DNA from: Rhodamnia argentea
Taxonomy: Eukaryota > Streptophyta > Magnoliopsida > Myrtales > Myrtaceae
NCBI RefSeq assembly: GCF_020921035.1
Contig: NC_063156.1
Coordinates: forward strand, 29,808,283-29,872,282
DNA: 64,000 bases
Direction of reading: 5' to 3'
Of the stretch, positions 52,853 to 64,000 are shown one piece after another. A program made the position numbers and the translations under genes. Each line of letters starts with the position of its first letter. Position 1 is the first letter of the stretch. Under the pieces are notes generated by a model, which saw only the letters and a list, made by a program, of their open reading frames with translations, made no database searches and was not told the DNA's origin.

Positions 52853-55800
52853 TCATGGCGTAGAGAAACTAGCTTCTGGAGCACCGCTGCTTCCGTTGAG
52901 CACCGTCACATTCTTATCAGAATCGACATCCACAATGACAGAATCACCCTCTTTGATCTCCCCGGAAAGCATTTTCTCAGCCATACTGTCCTCCAATAGT
53001 CTCATTATTGCTCTCCTCAGAGGTCTGGCACCATAGCTTGGATTGTAGCCTTCCTCCACCACCATGTCCCTAAATCTCTCCGTCACTTGAAGTTCAATCT
53101 CCTTTGCTTTCAGCCGCTCAAACACCTCCTTAAGCATGATGTCAGCGATGTCCTTCACCTCCAACTTAGTAAGCTGACGGAACACTATCATTTCATCTAA
53201 TCTATTCAAGAACTCTGGCCGGAAATATTGCTTCAGCTCCTCCGTCACTAGGCTCTTGATGCGGTTGTAACTGCTATCCTTCTCATCATAATCAAGATCA
53301 AATCCTATCCGGCGGCCTCCCTTCTCTATTACACTGCTCCCAACATTCGACGTCATTATGAGAAGTGTATTCTTGAAATCAACAGTTCTCCCCTTGCTAT
53401 CTGTCAATCTTCCATCCTCAAGAATTTGAAGCATCATGTTGAAGACATCCGGGTGGGCCTTCTCTATCTCATCAAAAAGGACCACTGTGTAAGGACGCCG
53501 ACGAACAGCTTCAGTGAGCTGACCACCTTCTGTATATCCAACATAACCAGGTGGGGAACCAATTAGCTTGGAGACTGTGTGTCTTTCCATGAACTCGCTC
53601 ATGTCAAGTCGGATCATGGCTTCTTCAGACCCAAAGTAGTAAGCCGCCAGTGCTTTTGCAAGTTCCGACTTCCCAACACCGGTTGGGCCAGAAAAGATGA
53701 AACTGGCAATCGGACGATTAGGGTTCTTGAGTCCAACACGAGCTCGCCTGATGGCACGGCTAATGGCTTTGACTGCTTCGTCCTGTCCAATTACTCGCTT
53801 GTGCAGGGTCTCTTCCATTTTGAGGAGGCGATCTGACTCATCACTTGACACTTTCTCTACTGGAATGCCAGTCCAAGCAGAGACAATGTGCTGAATGTCC
53901 ACTTCAGTAACAAAAGGACCATCGTCCCCAGCCTCAGTCTCAGCCTTGCTCATCTCTTTGCCTTTGTCAACCACTGCAGATATCTGTGCCTTAAGATCCA
54001 TTTCTCGATCACGTAACTCTCCAGCCTGTTCAAGATTCATACATGCATAGTTTGTTAGTGAAAGGAAAATGACTTTCTCCGAATCTTTCAGCCGAAGAAG
54101 GTTTCGAACGTGAGACAACAAAGAAACACCCTCTAAGTTGCTGCTAATTACATCTAGTGCCATTGGGTCATATTTGGTTGTTTTTTTGGCTTCAGTCGTT
54201 GGTGAGTTATCATTGCTCCTCAGTTAAACAATACATAATGCCAGCAGAATAACAAACACAAAATTCCAAAAGACAAAATGGCCGATATGATGAGTCTGCT
54301 CCAAACTCAAATTGCAAAGCGACCTTGGTGCAAAATCAAGTGACGGCAGATCTAAATCAAGCGCAGAACAGCAGTCCTCAAGAAAAAATGAGAGAAGGAA
54401 CTACATATGACTTCCTTCCATGAAGTATAACATGCCTAACACTCCAAACCAGAGAACAACTCAAAGGCGGGCAGGGAAAGGAAAAGTTCCATACCTTCTC
54501 AAAATCCTGACTGCGAACAGCCTCATTCTTCTCCTTCGTGATCTGCCGGAGTTCTTTCTCAAGCTCTCTGGCCTCCTCAGGGAGCTACATAAACGGAATC
54601 ACATTAACAAACAAGACTATGCCTGGAAGACATATCAGGCTGTGTATAAGCAAAGTAACAGCTTGTACCTGTGCATGACGAAGCCGAACCCGAGAACCCG
54701 CCTCATCAATCAAATCTATGGCTTTGTCAGGCAGAAAACGGTCACTGAAGAACAGAGTGAAAGCACCGCATAAGATTATGTTTCAACTTAGTGGATAGAA
54801 GTGTAACTTCGTATCATGAACTGTATCCATACAGAACAAAGATACATTTTTTTTTTTTTTTAGTCGGAACAGAACAAAGATACTTGAATAACCAGTCACA
54901 TGCACAAGATTTACTCCAATGGCTCATTGTGAATGGGCTGGACAGCAATCATCACAAAGGTAACTGAAACCCCGAATTCAAATTGTCAGGAATTAACACA
55001 CATTCACTCTGAAGAATCATGACGCGAGACAAATGCAATTAAGATTCAAAATTGAACAAATGCATAAACCAGGGATGTCCCATCGATCTGATTGCACCAC
55101 AGATTGCACAATAATGAATTTAAGACAAAATCCCTAAGAGCTTCCCAAAATCCAAAATTGTGGATAGACATCAGGTAAATCCAGCAAGGAAACGCATTTC
55201 AGGGCTTCATACCTTATGTACTGGTAAGAGAGATGTGCAGCAGATACTAAGGCTTCATCAGTGTAACGAAGCTTGTGATGGATCTCATATCTCTCTCGAA
55301 GTCCCTTCAGAATCAGAATAGTTTCATCTACGGTCGGCTCAGGAACTTTGACAGGCTGGAAACGTCTTTCTAAGGCTGGGTCCTTTTCAATGTGCTTCCT
55401 GTATTCATCCAGTGTGGTGGCCCCAATACACTGCACCATTGTAATTGAATTGATCTTATCTCCCATTAAAGTTCTAACCAAGGTGAATGTATATGAAAAT
55501 TGACTGAGCAGTAGGCTAACTGCTATTCTCTCTCTATAATCAGTTAATTCAAATCAAGGAAAAGCAGATTCATAACACTCCACAAAAGAGAGTAAAGAAC
55601 AGTGGTCGACTTGGCATAGAAAAGCTCCTTGTGACAGAAGAGAAAGCCATCTTGTCCATCTTCTCAAGATTATTTACAATGTATGGTCAACCCGAGACCA
55701 GAAAAGCAGTTTCCACTAACGTAATTCACCATCATCAATTGCAAGAGGGTGCAAGTTACACCAGGAAAGGCAAGCCATCCAAATTTATAGTCAGTTGGAA

Positions 55801-58243
55801 GTTTTGACTGCCTTCTATACCCACCAGTCCACAAGACAGGCCTGGGTAAGGTCCATCTCCAATTTTGCAGGGAAATCCATCCTTGTCTCACTCTTCTCGA
55901 GAAAGGAGGAAGTTTTGAAGGCAATGGACATTCCCTTAGGCAAGGACCTTTTTGCTTCAAAGGATTCTTTAGCTTATGTGTATACACAGAAAAAGGCAGG
56001 AAAGTGGTAGAGTAGGATGCAAAGAGGCTAAAACAGAGCTCTGGTGGCACACGTCCTTCCAGAGGACCCAATCTTGATCAGGATACACAGAAAAAAGCAG
56101 TAAAGTGGTAGAGTAGGATGCAAAGAGGCTAAAACAGAGCTCTGGTGGCACATGTCCTTCCAGAGGACCCAATCTTGATCAGGATCATAAAGGAGGTGCT
56201 TAGGGATTTGCAAATATATTGCATGAAAATAGTGGTCCACATGTGTGAAAGTTTAAAAAGCCAAACAACATGCTCTTAGAACAGTCTAAAGCTGAGGGAC
56301 TCCAGCAGTTGACCCAAGCTCTCAATTATCTTTATCAGAATCACCAATCCACAGCACACTTAGAGCCAGATAGCCAACAATTTGCATAACCAAAAGCCAC
56401 ATGTCAATGCAACTTACCTGCAGTTCACCTCGTGCCAGAGCGGGCTTTAGGATATTTGCAGCATCAATAGCCCCCTCTGCTGCCCCTGCTCCAATGAGAG
56501 TATGCACCTCATCGATGAAGAGTATAATTTCATCACTCTGTTTAATTTCCTCCATTAGCTTCTTCAATCTCTCTTCAAACTCTCCACGATACTTTGTTCC
56601 AGCAACTAAAAGACCCATGTCCAAGGTAATGACCTGAACCGCAATCATAGATAAACCTTCATCAATTTATGGCTGCAAAGTGCTAAGGACTATATGGTTG
56701 TGAAGTGCTAAGGACTATACCCAGCTCAGTCATTGTGAATTCAAACAATCTAGAACAAAATCAGATAGAGAGTATGATGGGACGGGACAATTTTAACATT
56801 GTCACTTCTATAGTACTTTGCCAGTTGTGCTCTGCTCGAGCTCATTGAAAACCGACTCTAGTACCCACAAGGGGTGATGGTTAACAGCAATGCAACACCA
56901 TTGTGAAAGAGTAAACCAGTTGCATACCTTCTTCCCTTCGATTGTTTCAGGGACATCACCACTTGAAATACGCTGAGCAAGACCTTCGGCAATTGCAGTC
57001 TTCCCAACACCAGGTTCTCCAACAAGGCAGGGATTATTTTTGGTTCGGCGACCAAGAATTTGGACAACTCGTTCTATTTGCGGCTGCCTTCCAACAACGG
57101 GATCCAATTTTCCCTAGAAAATATGAAAAACAAGCTTAAGAATAGGATAGCAATATAATCACTTGAATAGACAGAATAACAAAACGATGACCAAAGGATC
57201 ACCTCCTCTGCCATCTTAGTCAAATTGGTTCCATACTCCTCAAGCGTTGGCATTTTGTTGCCGCTACTTCCTCCACCAACACCAGCACCAACAGCCTCGG
57301 TGCTCTCACCCACCATCCTAATAACCTATTTACGGGATATATTAGTGTCTCGCCCTTGAAAATACTCACAGCATGCACTATTGTGATGATATCAAAAGAA
57401 TAAGCACAAAACGCTTGCTTGCCTGTGTGCGAATGTTGCTAGGATCAGCACCCATGTTCTCAAGAACACGAGCAGCCACACCCTCACCCTCACGAAGCAA
57501 TCCAAGAAGCAAGTGCTCAGACCCAATGTAGTTATGGCCTTAAGATTCAAGAGAGGCAAATTTTACTAGCTAGTGAGTACAAGATACACGTCAGGAAATC
57601 TGCAACATTCAGTGGGGGGAGAATACCCTAGAAGTAGAGAGACAGTTGCAGCAGCATCAAAGAGGGGCAATATCATACCTAATTGCCGAGCTTCTTCCAG
57701 TGACAGTTCCAAGACGCGCTTTGCACGCGGAGTGAAAGGAATCTCCACAGCAACAAATCCACTTCCCCTCCCAATAATCTTTTCAACCTCAACACGTGCA
57801 TCTTTTAAATTGATTCCCATGGACTTGAGGACTTTAGCAGCAATACCAGTGCCTTCGCCGATAAGACCCAGAAGAATTTGCTCTGTCCCCACGAAATTGT
57901 GACCCAGCCTCCGTGCTTCCTCTTGAGCAAGCATAATGACTTTGATCGCTTTCTCAGTGAAGCGCTCGAACATAGCCCTGACTACACCACGGCTTGCCTT
58001 TCCCCTGCGAAAGGAGATTGAATTTGCCACCCTAGAGCGAAAGTCGGGGCTTGAATTCAACAAGTTGTCCAAAGTGTTGGATCCTCTAAGACCGGAGAAG
58101 CCCCTCATCCTTACACTGGGTGGTTTTAGAGCGGACATCATTTTCACGGTTCTCCTCGACTTTGCAGAGCCACTGGAGCCGCCATACCTCTGGCCAGACA
58201 CTATAGCTGGTACATTCCTCGACTGCGCCAGGACCCCAGCCAT
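52853..58243 (-). CDS. CLPC: Chloroplast Hsp100 chaperone ClpC, tandem copy B
   Basis: Nine coding exons with the same phases as copy A give 920 residues: 57679-58243, 57423-57538, 57203-57325, 56928-57113, 56418-56633, 55213-55430, 54669-54744, 54495-54584 and 52853-54025. All ClpC hallmarks are present: transit peptide, Clp-N domain, [16 protein letters not shown]-type linker, [13 protein letters not shown] and RRIGF. Exons 1 to 8 match copy A in length; only the last differs, by two codons in the tail ([11 protein letters not shown] here, [14 protein letters not shown] in A). Differences elsewhere are few and mostly conservative or silent, so purifying selection seems to act on both. Both GC-donor intron 2 and the 5' UTR intron (donor near 58877) are shared. 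Both copies could encode working chaperones. Confidence 0.96.
55982..56183. repeat. 101-bp tandem duplication in ClpC-B intron 5
   Basis: Two adjacent copies (55982-56082 and 56083-56183) each begin ATACACAGAAAAA and end AATCTTGATCAGG, differing at only a few bases. Copy A's matching intron has a single, diverged version near 48550-48660. Confidence 0.92.
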
Positions 58244-60692
58244 AACTCTGACCAAGTTGCCGGTATGGGCGACGATCTGTCAGTCTGCAAAATGAGCAAG
58301 CAAATATGTGACTTGGAAAGAAACACATGTTCAAATTGTAGCCTTTTCGCAGATGTCGTTCCGGTATAAGTTTGTGCACAAAGTGCTTCATGCGGGAGAG
58401 AGAGAGCTCAGGCTACCCTAAGGGGCTCGGCAAAACAGACCCCCAGAGACGAAATCCATAATCAAATGAAAACTGGGAAATGAGTAAAGTATCTAATTCA
58501 GGCATTCATCATCAACCTACATACTAGATGCAGAAATGTAGGAATGAGTGGGAAAGTGGGATGACGTCCAAACTAAGCTGCTCAGACCAGCAAGAAAGAA
58601 GATGGAACAGAAGCAGAATCGGCGCAAGCAAGAAGGCGGCGATTAGGAACTGCGACGAAATAGGCACGGAATGAATGGACGGAGCACACAGAAAGAGAGA
58701 AAATACGGTGTGTGAGGTGGGCTCACTCATCATCCGGCGGAGGGTAGCTGAGAAGGAAACCTTGTTCGGGTAATGAATGAACTAACCCAAAGTAACTAAT
58801 TTTATGTTGTCGGGAAAAGCATTACGGAATTCAATTGAGAGAAAGGAAAGGATCGCACATCGAAAGGGCCTTACCTGAAAGGCTCGACTCGGAGGGAGAG
58901 AGAGAGAGAGAAGAAGAAGAAGAAGAAACAAAAGGAGAAGACGATGATGAGGATATATGATAAGGCGGGGAGGCCCGGACTACAGGGAGGCGGCTTCGTC
59001 TGTCGTCGTTACTTTAATAAGATAAATAGAGGTTACGGACGATTCCAGGATAACACCATCCCATTTTTTTGGCTGTCGTCACTCTTTCCCCTCCAAACTC
59101 CAAAAACGATATTTTCTTGTTTCTCGTGAATTCTCGTCCATCAATCCCAATCCTGATAAATATCCCCCGTGCAAATCCTCCTCCTCCTTTTTACCCAAAT
59201 GATTTTCAGTTATCTTAAAAATGGGGACACGAAGTGGAAAGGAAATACGGACAGATGAAGCGTCTCGGCCATTCCATTCCCACGCACAGACAGATATTTC
59301 TATCTTTTCTCGCTCTGGTGTGGGGGCGACGTGGTTCCAGGAGAATTGCAAATTTGATGCGGCTCGACCGGTGCTTACGTTACGTGCACGGGTCATGAGT
59401 CGCGACCGCTTGGCGCGGTAGCTTCCATTCTTATTAATATCGATCGTTTCCCATAGTAAAAAAAATATATATTATCTCGTGTCAGAAGTGGAATTAAGAT
59501 TCCCACCCACCTTCTTTTCAAGCGCAACCGTCAGTCAAAAATATGTCCTGCTAATGTTCTCTTCCCCGATACAACCCTGATTCTCACACCTAACAAGACA
59601 ACCGAAGCGCCTCTTTCAGATTTTTGGTGACGACCGCAGACATCAAGCTATTATCGTCGACGGGACACTCTTTTGAAAATTGGAGATAGCAGTTCAATCA
59701 CTGAGATGCCGCTCCCCAATTGGCACTTGTATTCCCCGTGCTCAAATGAGTCAAAACTCGATTCTCAAATCACATGCTAAACACCTTAGAAAGATTCTAG
59801 TAGATTTGAGCTGAGATTTCATTTGCAATGTGGCGTCTTCACTAGCGAATGAATCCATGCTTTCTTGAACCTGAATTCTCTGTTTGCTCTTTCTTCATCC
59901 CATTGATACTCAAATTACTACGTAAAAGATCCATCGGTTGTAACTGTTTTCTGTGAATGTGTCGGAACAGAAGTTCCCTTATCTCATTGGCATGCCATGA
60001 AAGTATAGAACAAAGAGATACATTCTTTTCATATAGGTTCACACGCCCAAAGAAGCTATATATACAACCAGAGTTGAGCAATGATAATTCTGTGTTGTTT
60101 TTTTCCTACACTTTGCCGACCACTTGAAATCTGAAATTATCTGAAGCCGAGAAATACAGGAAATTTTAAGAAGACTACCTTTGTAAGACATCGACGGGAA
60201 CACCGAACAGAAAAACCAAAACAGAAGGTTCTTCGGGTCTGTCCAAACTTACATGATACCCAAAAAAAAAAGAAAAAACTCATAGCATAGCATGGCTCTC
60301 TTTTGCTTCGACTCTTCCTCACTCCTGCACCACCTTCCTTGTCAAAACCACAAGCAAATATTGATTTGCCGTCGTTTCCATTCATCATGAAATCCCCAAT
60401 GTCAGTACAATCAAAATATAGTCATTCATCCACCACAAGTACAATAGCAACAACCAGAACTCACTGCATCAAGCTAGTATTCTCCTCAAGAAGCGGATGA
60501 TGTGCTTAAGTAGCACCCAATCACCATGAAGAGGTAGTCAACAACAACTCTATAAGAAGTGAAGCCCATTCGCTGTGGAAGCTCCCCCAGTAGCGATCCA
60601 TTTCAACTCCCCTGGCCTATTCAACGTTCATATATGCGCAGATTCTCAGTTACACACAAAATAAGAAACGCGAAAGACAAAATGGCAGGATA
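58244..60692. other. ClpC-B leader, promoter and spacer
   Basis: Holds the copy-B 5' UTR intron (about 58290-58876), a (GA)n/(GAA)n tract at 58895-58926 in the leader, then promoter and AT-rich spacer. No gene seen. A 70-base stretch at about 60515-60585 resembles 62735-62800 downstream of the ARF gene. Confidence 0.5.
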
Positions 60693-61807
60693 ATGTCACC
60701 AGTAGTCCCTCTACTTTTGCTCGAAATTCAAAACTGTCCATCAACTGTTTTTGGTTCACAATGGTCCATAAAATGTGCCATCATCCGTCCTTGCACAGTT
60801 CCGATGAAGGATTTTGCTGATATGGACTTGATGCAATTAGAAATTGCTGACGTGAACTTGACGCAGTCAAAAAAAGCTGGTTTAGACTTTTGTTTGAAAA
60901 AAGAAAAGGTGATGTGGAGTGTCCAAAGGGACTTCCCCCTCCCCCCCCCTCTCCTCTCCCTCTCCCTCTCCCTCTCCCTCTCCCTCCCTCTTTCTCTCCA
61001 TCAACATCTGCAGCAACTCAAACCTTTTGGCAAAAATGAACAGAGTTCTTCCTCTTAAATCCTAAAACGCATCTTCAACTTCAAAACCACTAGCTGACCT
61101 TCAGACAAACCTCTGCTCATTCGTGGCCTCAAGCTTGCTAACAAAGTCACGTAAGTTTTCAAGGTTTGTGGCCATAGCCGCTAGATCTGGAGCGTCGTGG
61201 CAATGAATGCTCAACCCACCATATCTAGAGCTCCAGCTCGCTCACGGCATCCATGGCCGCTCGAGCTTCAAGCTCACGCACCCATGGCTGCTAGATGGAA
61301 GTGTCGTGGCAATGGGATGCTCGATCCGGCGTCTCATGGCCGCCATAGCTGCAAAGCTCGAGCTCGCAGCCACGACTACTAGATTCAAAGTGTTGTGGCA
61401 CTTGATGCTCAATCTAGAGTCTCATGGCCACTCGAGCTTCGACGTCTTGCAACCATGGACAACAAGCAAGGTGGCATCACGAGACGGTGGCAAGCGGCGG
61501 CTTGGTATTGATAGGACTAGGTTCTTTCTTTGTATTTTAATTTCCTATTTTGCCTATTACTTTATGCATTATGTGCTTTGATTTATTTTAAATTTTTCCT
61601 ACTCATTTAAAACACATCAACTTTTCTGGTAGCTAACTCAACTTTCCGATGGTCCATGTCAAAAACAATCAGTCGAAAAAAATTAAGTTATTAACCGAAG
61701 GATGACTGATGTAACTTCTCAAAAAGTGAAGTGATGATTTTGGGAAAAAAAGAGGTGCTTGGAAGGTTTTGAATTTCAAGCAAAAGTAGAGAAACCACTC
61801 GTGACAT
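60693..61807. mobile_element. Non-autonomous terminal-inverted-repeat DNA transposon, about 1.1 kb
   Basis: The ends form a 48-base inverted repeat: 60693-60740 (starts ATGTCACCAGTAGTCC) against the reverse complement of 61760-61807 (starts ATGTCACGAGTGGTTT), identical at 41 of 48 positions. The inside has a (CTCTCC)n tract, tandem repeats and no transposase. Long inverted termini opening with a CCAGTAGTCCCT-like phrase suggest the Mutator-like superfamily, but I see no 9-base target duplication, so the class is inferred and the insertion is probably old. Confidence 0.75.
61181..61465. repeat. About three diverged tandem units inside the transposon
   Basis: CTAGAT-x-GTCGTGGCAAT-x-ATGCTC-type units start at 61181, 61291 and 61379 (spacing 110 and 88), each followed by CATGGC/CTCGAGCT words. 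Internal subterminal-type repeats are common in non-autonomous elements. Confidence 0.6.
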
Positions 61808-61857
61808 CATCCCTAAAATCGCTGATGAGTATGCTCCAAATGCAAACTTAAATTGTA

Positions 61858-62525
61858 AATGAAATATGACATGCATAACAATCCAACTTGTGGATAATTC
61901 CAAGGCAAGCAAAGAAGAGTCGCATACCTTCTAAAAAATGCTGAGTACAAACAGCCTCATTGTTCTCCTTTTTGATTTGCCTCTGGCCTCCTCAGGGAGC
62001 TATAAGAAAGGATTTATATTAACCAAACACACTGTGCGGAAGACATATCAGGCCACAATACAAAAGACCAATCAAATAAATAAAAAAAAAGTCCAAATTA
62101 AAAGCTCATACAAGCTCTACCCATGCATCTTGAAGCCAAATCCAAGGATACCATTGATGATACAAATACGGCTTTGTCGGACAGAAAATGGTCACTGAAG
62201 CACAGAGAAAATAGACAAAGAAGATCATGTGTAGTCCCCGTGGACAGCAACGAATTTCAGCATCAGGGAACTGCAGCCACACAGAAGGAGACACTAACTC
62301 AGTAACTAATTAACTAGTGATATACGTATAATATCTGTTCCCATAGCAAAAAGGTTGGAGAAAAAATTCCATAAAAGGAACTCGAAGCCCAAATTCATGT
62401 CTCTGGAAAACACATACACTCTGAAAAATTCATACAAAAGACTAGGACAATCAAGATCCCATAAAATCGAATAAAATGCTTTAACAGGCATCCCCTATTT
62501 ATATGACCATAAAGCAGAGACCATA
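61858..62525 (-). pseudogene. Third, decayed ClpC copy: fragment covering exons 7-8 and flanking introns
   Basis: The segment aligns by eye with copy A from about 46885 to 47555. It keeps intron sequence (GACATGCATAACA), the exon 8 remnant (GCCTCCTCAGGGAGCTATAAG), the exon 7 remnant (GGCTTTGTC-x-GACAGAAAATGGTCACTGAAG) and part of the next intron. Exon 8 lacks about 19 bases, shifting the frame, and exon 7 is scrambled in the middle. Because introns are present, it arose by DNA duplication and not from mRNA. It resembles the farther copy A more than adjacent copy B at several indel positions. The rest of the gene is absent. It cannot encode a chaperone. Confidence 0.85.
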
Positions 62526-63185
62526 AGGATGAAGCTGGACAGGAGGGATAACTTTGGGTATATTACACGGTTCGTAAATGGGTTTACCATCCCGTCGCAA
62601 ATACCAATGAGCTTACTTTTGACACTGAAACTGGGTATCAGATTAAGGTCATACCATTCCAATTAACATCACTGACAAAAACCATCCACTTAAAAATATG
62701 TCATAATGGACGATGCATTCATTTTCATCCATCATCAAGATGTAGCAGCAATAACAGCTCTACACAAAGTGAAGCTGATTCGTTATTGAAGCTCCCCTAA
62801 CAGAATACATGCATTCAATTCCATGTACAATAGAGCGAAGAACCATACAATACTAAGTCCATTTGTCCAAAACTGGAGAATGGAATACTTCAGATCTATT
62901 CCTTACTGATTTTTACAAAACCATTTCTCAAATAACAGAGAGAATAAATTCCTTATCACATACCGACTTGATTAGGCTCAGCCAATGACTTTAAAAGACC
63001 TGACAAAGGGAGAAAATCACATTTTACATAATGCCACAAGATAGAACCTAAACATAATACATTCACAATGATTTGTCTAGTTCAGACAGCAAGAGTATAA
63101 TTTTATCATCTGGCATGGATTCTTTCATGCACTAATCAGCTAGAGCATACAGAGAGATTGTTACCTCACAGAGATGAGAAAAATT
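62526..63185. other. 3' flank of the ARF gene
   Basis: AT-rich sequence, probably including the ARF 3' UTR. No gene seen. Confidence 0.5.
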
Positions 63186-64000
63186 TTAACAGTTTTTAGC
63201 GACAGATGCTGAAGGCAGCACGTCCAAAGTCATTTTCTTTGAAACCACCCCTTCATCGACCATCAAATTGTCTTCGTCCTTGGAACTAATAGTCCTTGGG
63301 TTCATCTTTTGAACCTCCTCTCGAGTATAAATAGAAATCTTCCGAACAATGCCACAAAATTCCCTAAACCAACAAGATAAAACTGGTCAATTAAAAGAAC
63401 AGTGGCATCAAGCAGATTGCCATCAAATTGAAGGCCGTGAAACATAATCCAAAACATGATTTAACATAAACACTCACTGCCACGGGTCATCCCCAACAAG
63501 CATCATGTCACCCTCGTCATCAGTATATACAATTAGCCAGTTGCTCCTCGGATTCATTAACTCCCCACCAAATTCAAATAATCGATCTAATTCCGCCACC
63601 AGTTCGTCATAATTGTTGAACTTGGCTAGGTCCACAGATCTACCAAGCGCAATCCCCTGCTTGTGAACCTGAATAAATACTTCATTAATATGAGAAACCT
63701 CAAAGAGGTCACCTCGGCTCGGAAAAATTATTGGAGAAAAAGATAACCTTAGTACAGCTTCTAGTTGAGCTTCCCTGCACCCTATGTTGGATTTCTCTGC
63801 TATATGGTTGACTATTCTGGAACAGCTTCTCCTTCTCCAGCTCATTGGCAACCAGATCATCTCCATTGTTTGCCCCATTTAGTGTCTCTGTTGGCTGATC
63901 CAGTGGAAACCCATGAGCTTGGCATGAAGGGGAATGCATATGGTCTATTAACACATTTGTCATGCTTCCAACTGAAAGAGCAAATTTAGGCATAACAGGA
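63186..64000 (-). CDS. Auxin response factor, class B (ARF1/ARF2/ARF9-like), C-terminal part
   Basis: Three exons, 63748-64000 (continuing beyond the window), 63478-63668 and 63186-63363, join in frame. They encode the end of the middle region, then RSCTKVHKQG, and the PB1 dimerisation domain: ALGRSVDLAKFNNYDELVAELDRLF, with the invariant lysine in TKVHKQG and the acidic OPCA stretch YTDDEGDMMLVGDDPWQEF. The tail (RKISIYTREEVQKMNP ... ASVAKNC) matches class B repressor-type ARFs. ARFs bind auxin response elements through an N-terminal B3 domain, not in this window, and pair with Aux/IAA proteins through PB1. The visible part is intact. The exact ARF number cannot be given from this part. Confidence 0.92.

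Overview
The window is nuclear DNA from a flowering plant, most likely a woody eudicot of the rosid type. Genes are intron-rich with GT-AG borders, intergenic DNA is AT-rich, CT/GA and GAA microsatellites are common, and the proteins are land-plant families (NAC, ARF, chloroplast ClpC, SCD2). A Myrtaceae-like genome is only a guess. There are no operons, rRNA genes, CRISPR arrays or virus-like elements that I can recognise. Gene models were built by joining exons at splice sites that restore the family's protein; all splice sites are predictions.

Layout: (1) the 3' half of a UBC27-type E2 ubiquitin-conjugating enzyme (+); (2) a small single-pass membrane protein ORF (-) of uncertain start; (3) a seven-exon CDK-like kinase with an N-myristoylation signal (+); (4) a transposon-littered gap with a one-exon relic of a 4-coumarate:CoA ligase-like gene; (5) a three-exon NAC gene (-) with changes in normally invariant residues; (6) a plant Atos/FAM214-type gene (+); (7) an intronless ARM-repeat gene (-); (8) a complete twelve-exon LCB2 subunit of serine palmitoyltransferase (+); (9) a SAM-domain gene (-); (10) a seventeen-exon SCD2-type trafficking gene (+); (11) two intact tandem copies of the stromal chaperone ClpC (-), then a decayed intron-bearing ClpC fragment and a non-autonomous DNA transposon; (12) the 3' end of an auxin response factor (-), cut by the window edge.

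The genes do not form one pathway. The gene order looks like an ancestral eudicot block whose parts I recall as split among three Arabidopsis segments (around AT5G508-509, AT5G236-237 and AT3G487-488). The most distinctive local events are the ClpC tandem duplication, with an apparent gene-conversion tract and a shared GC-AG intron; an in-frame 66-nt intron in LCB2; and the unusual NAC protein. I found no convincing wholly new system; the rest is ordinary conserved plant gene space.
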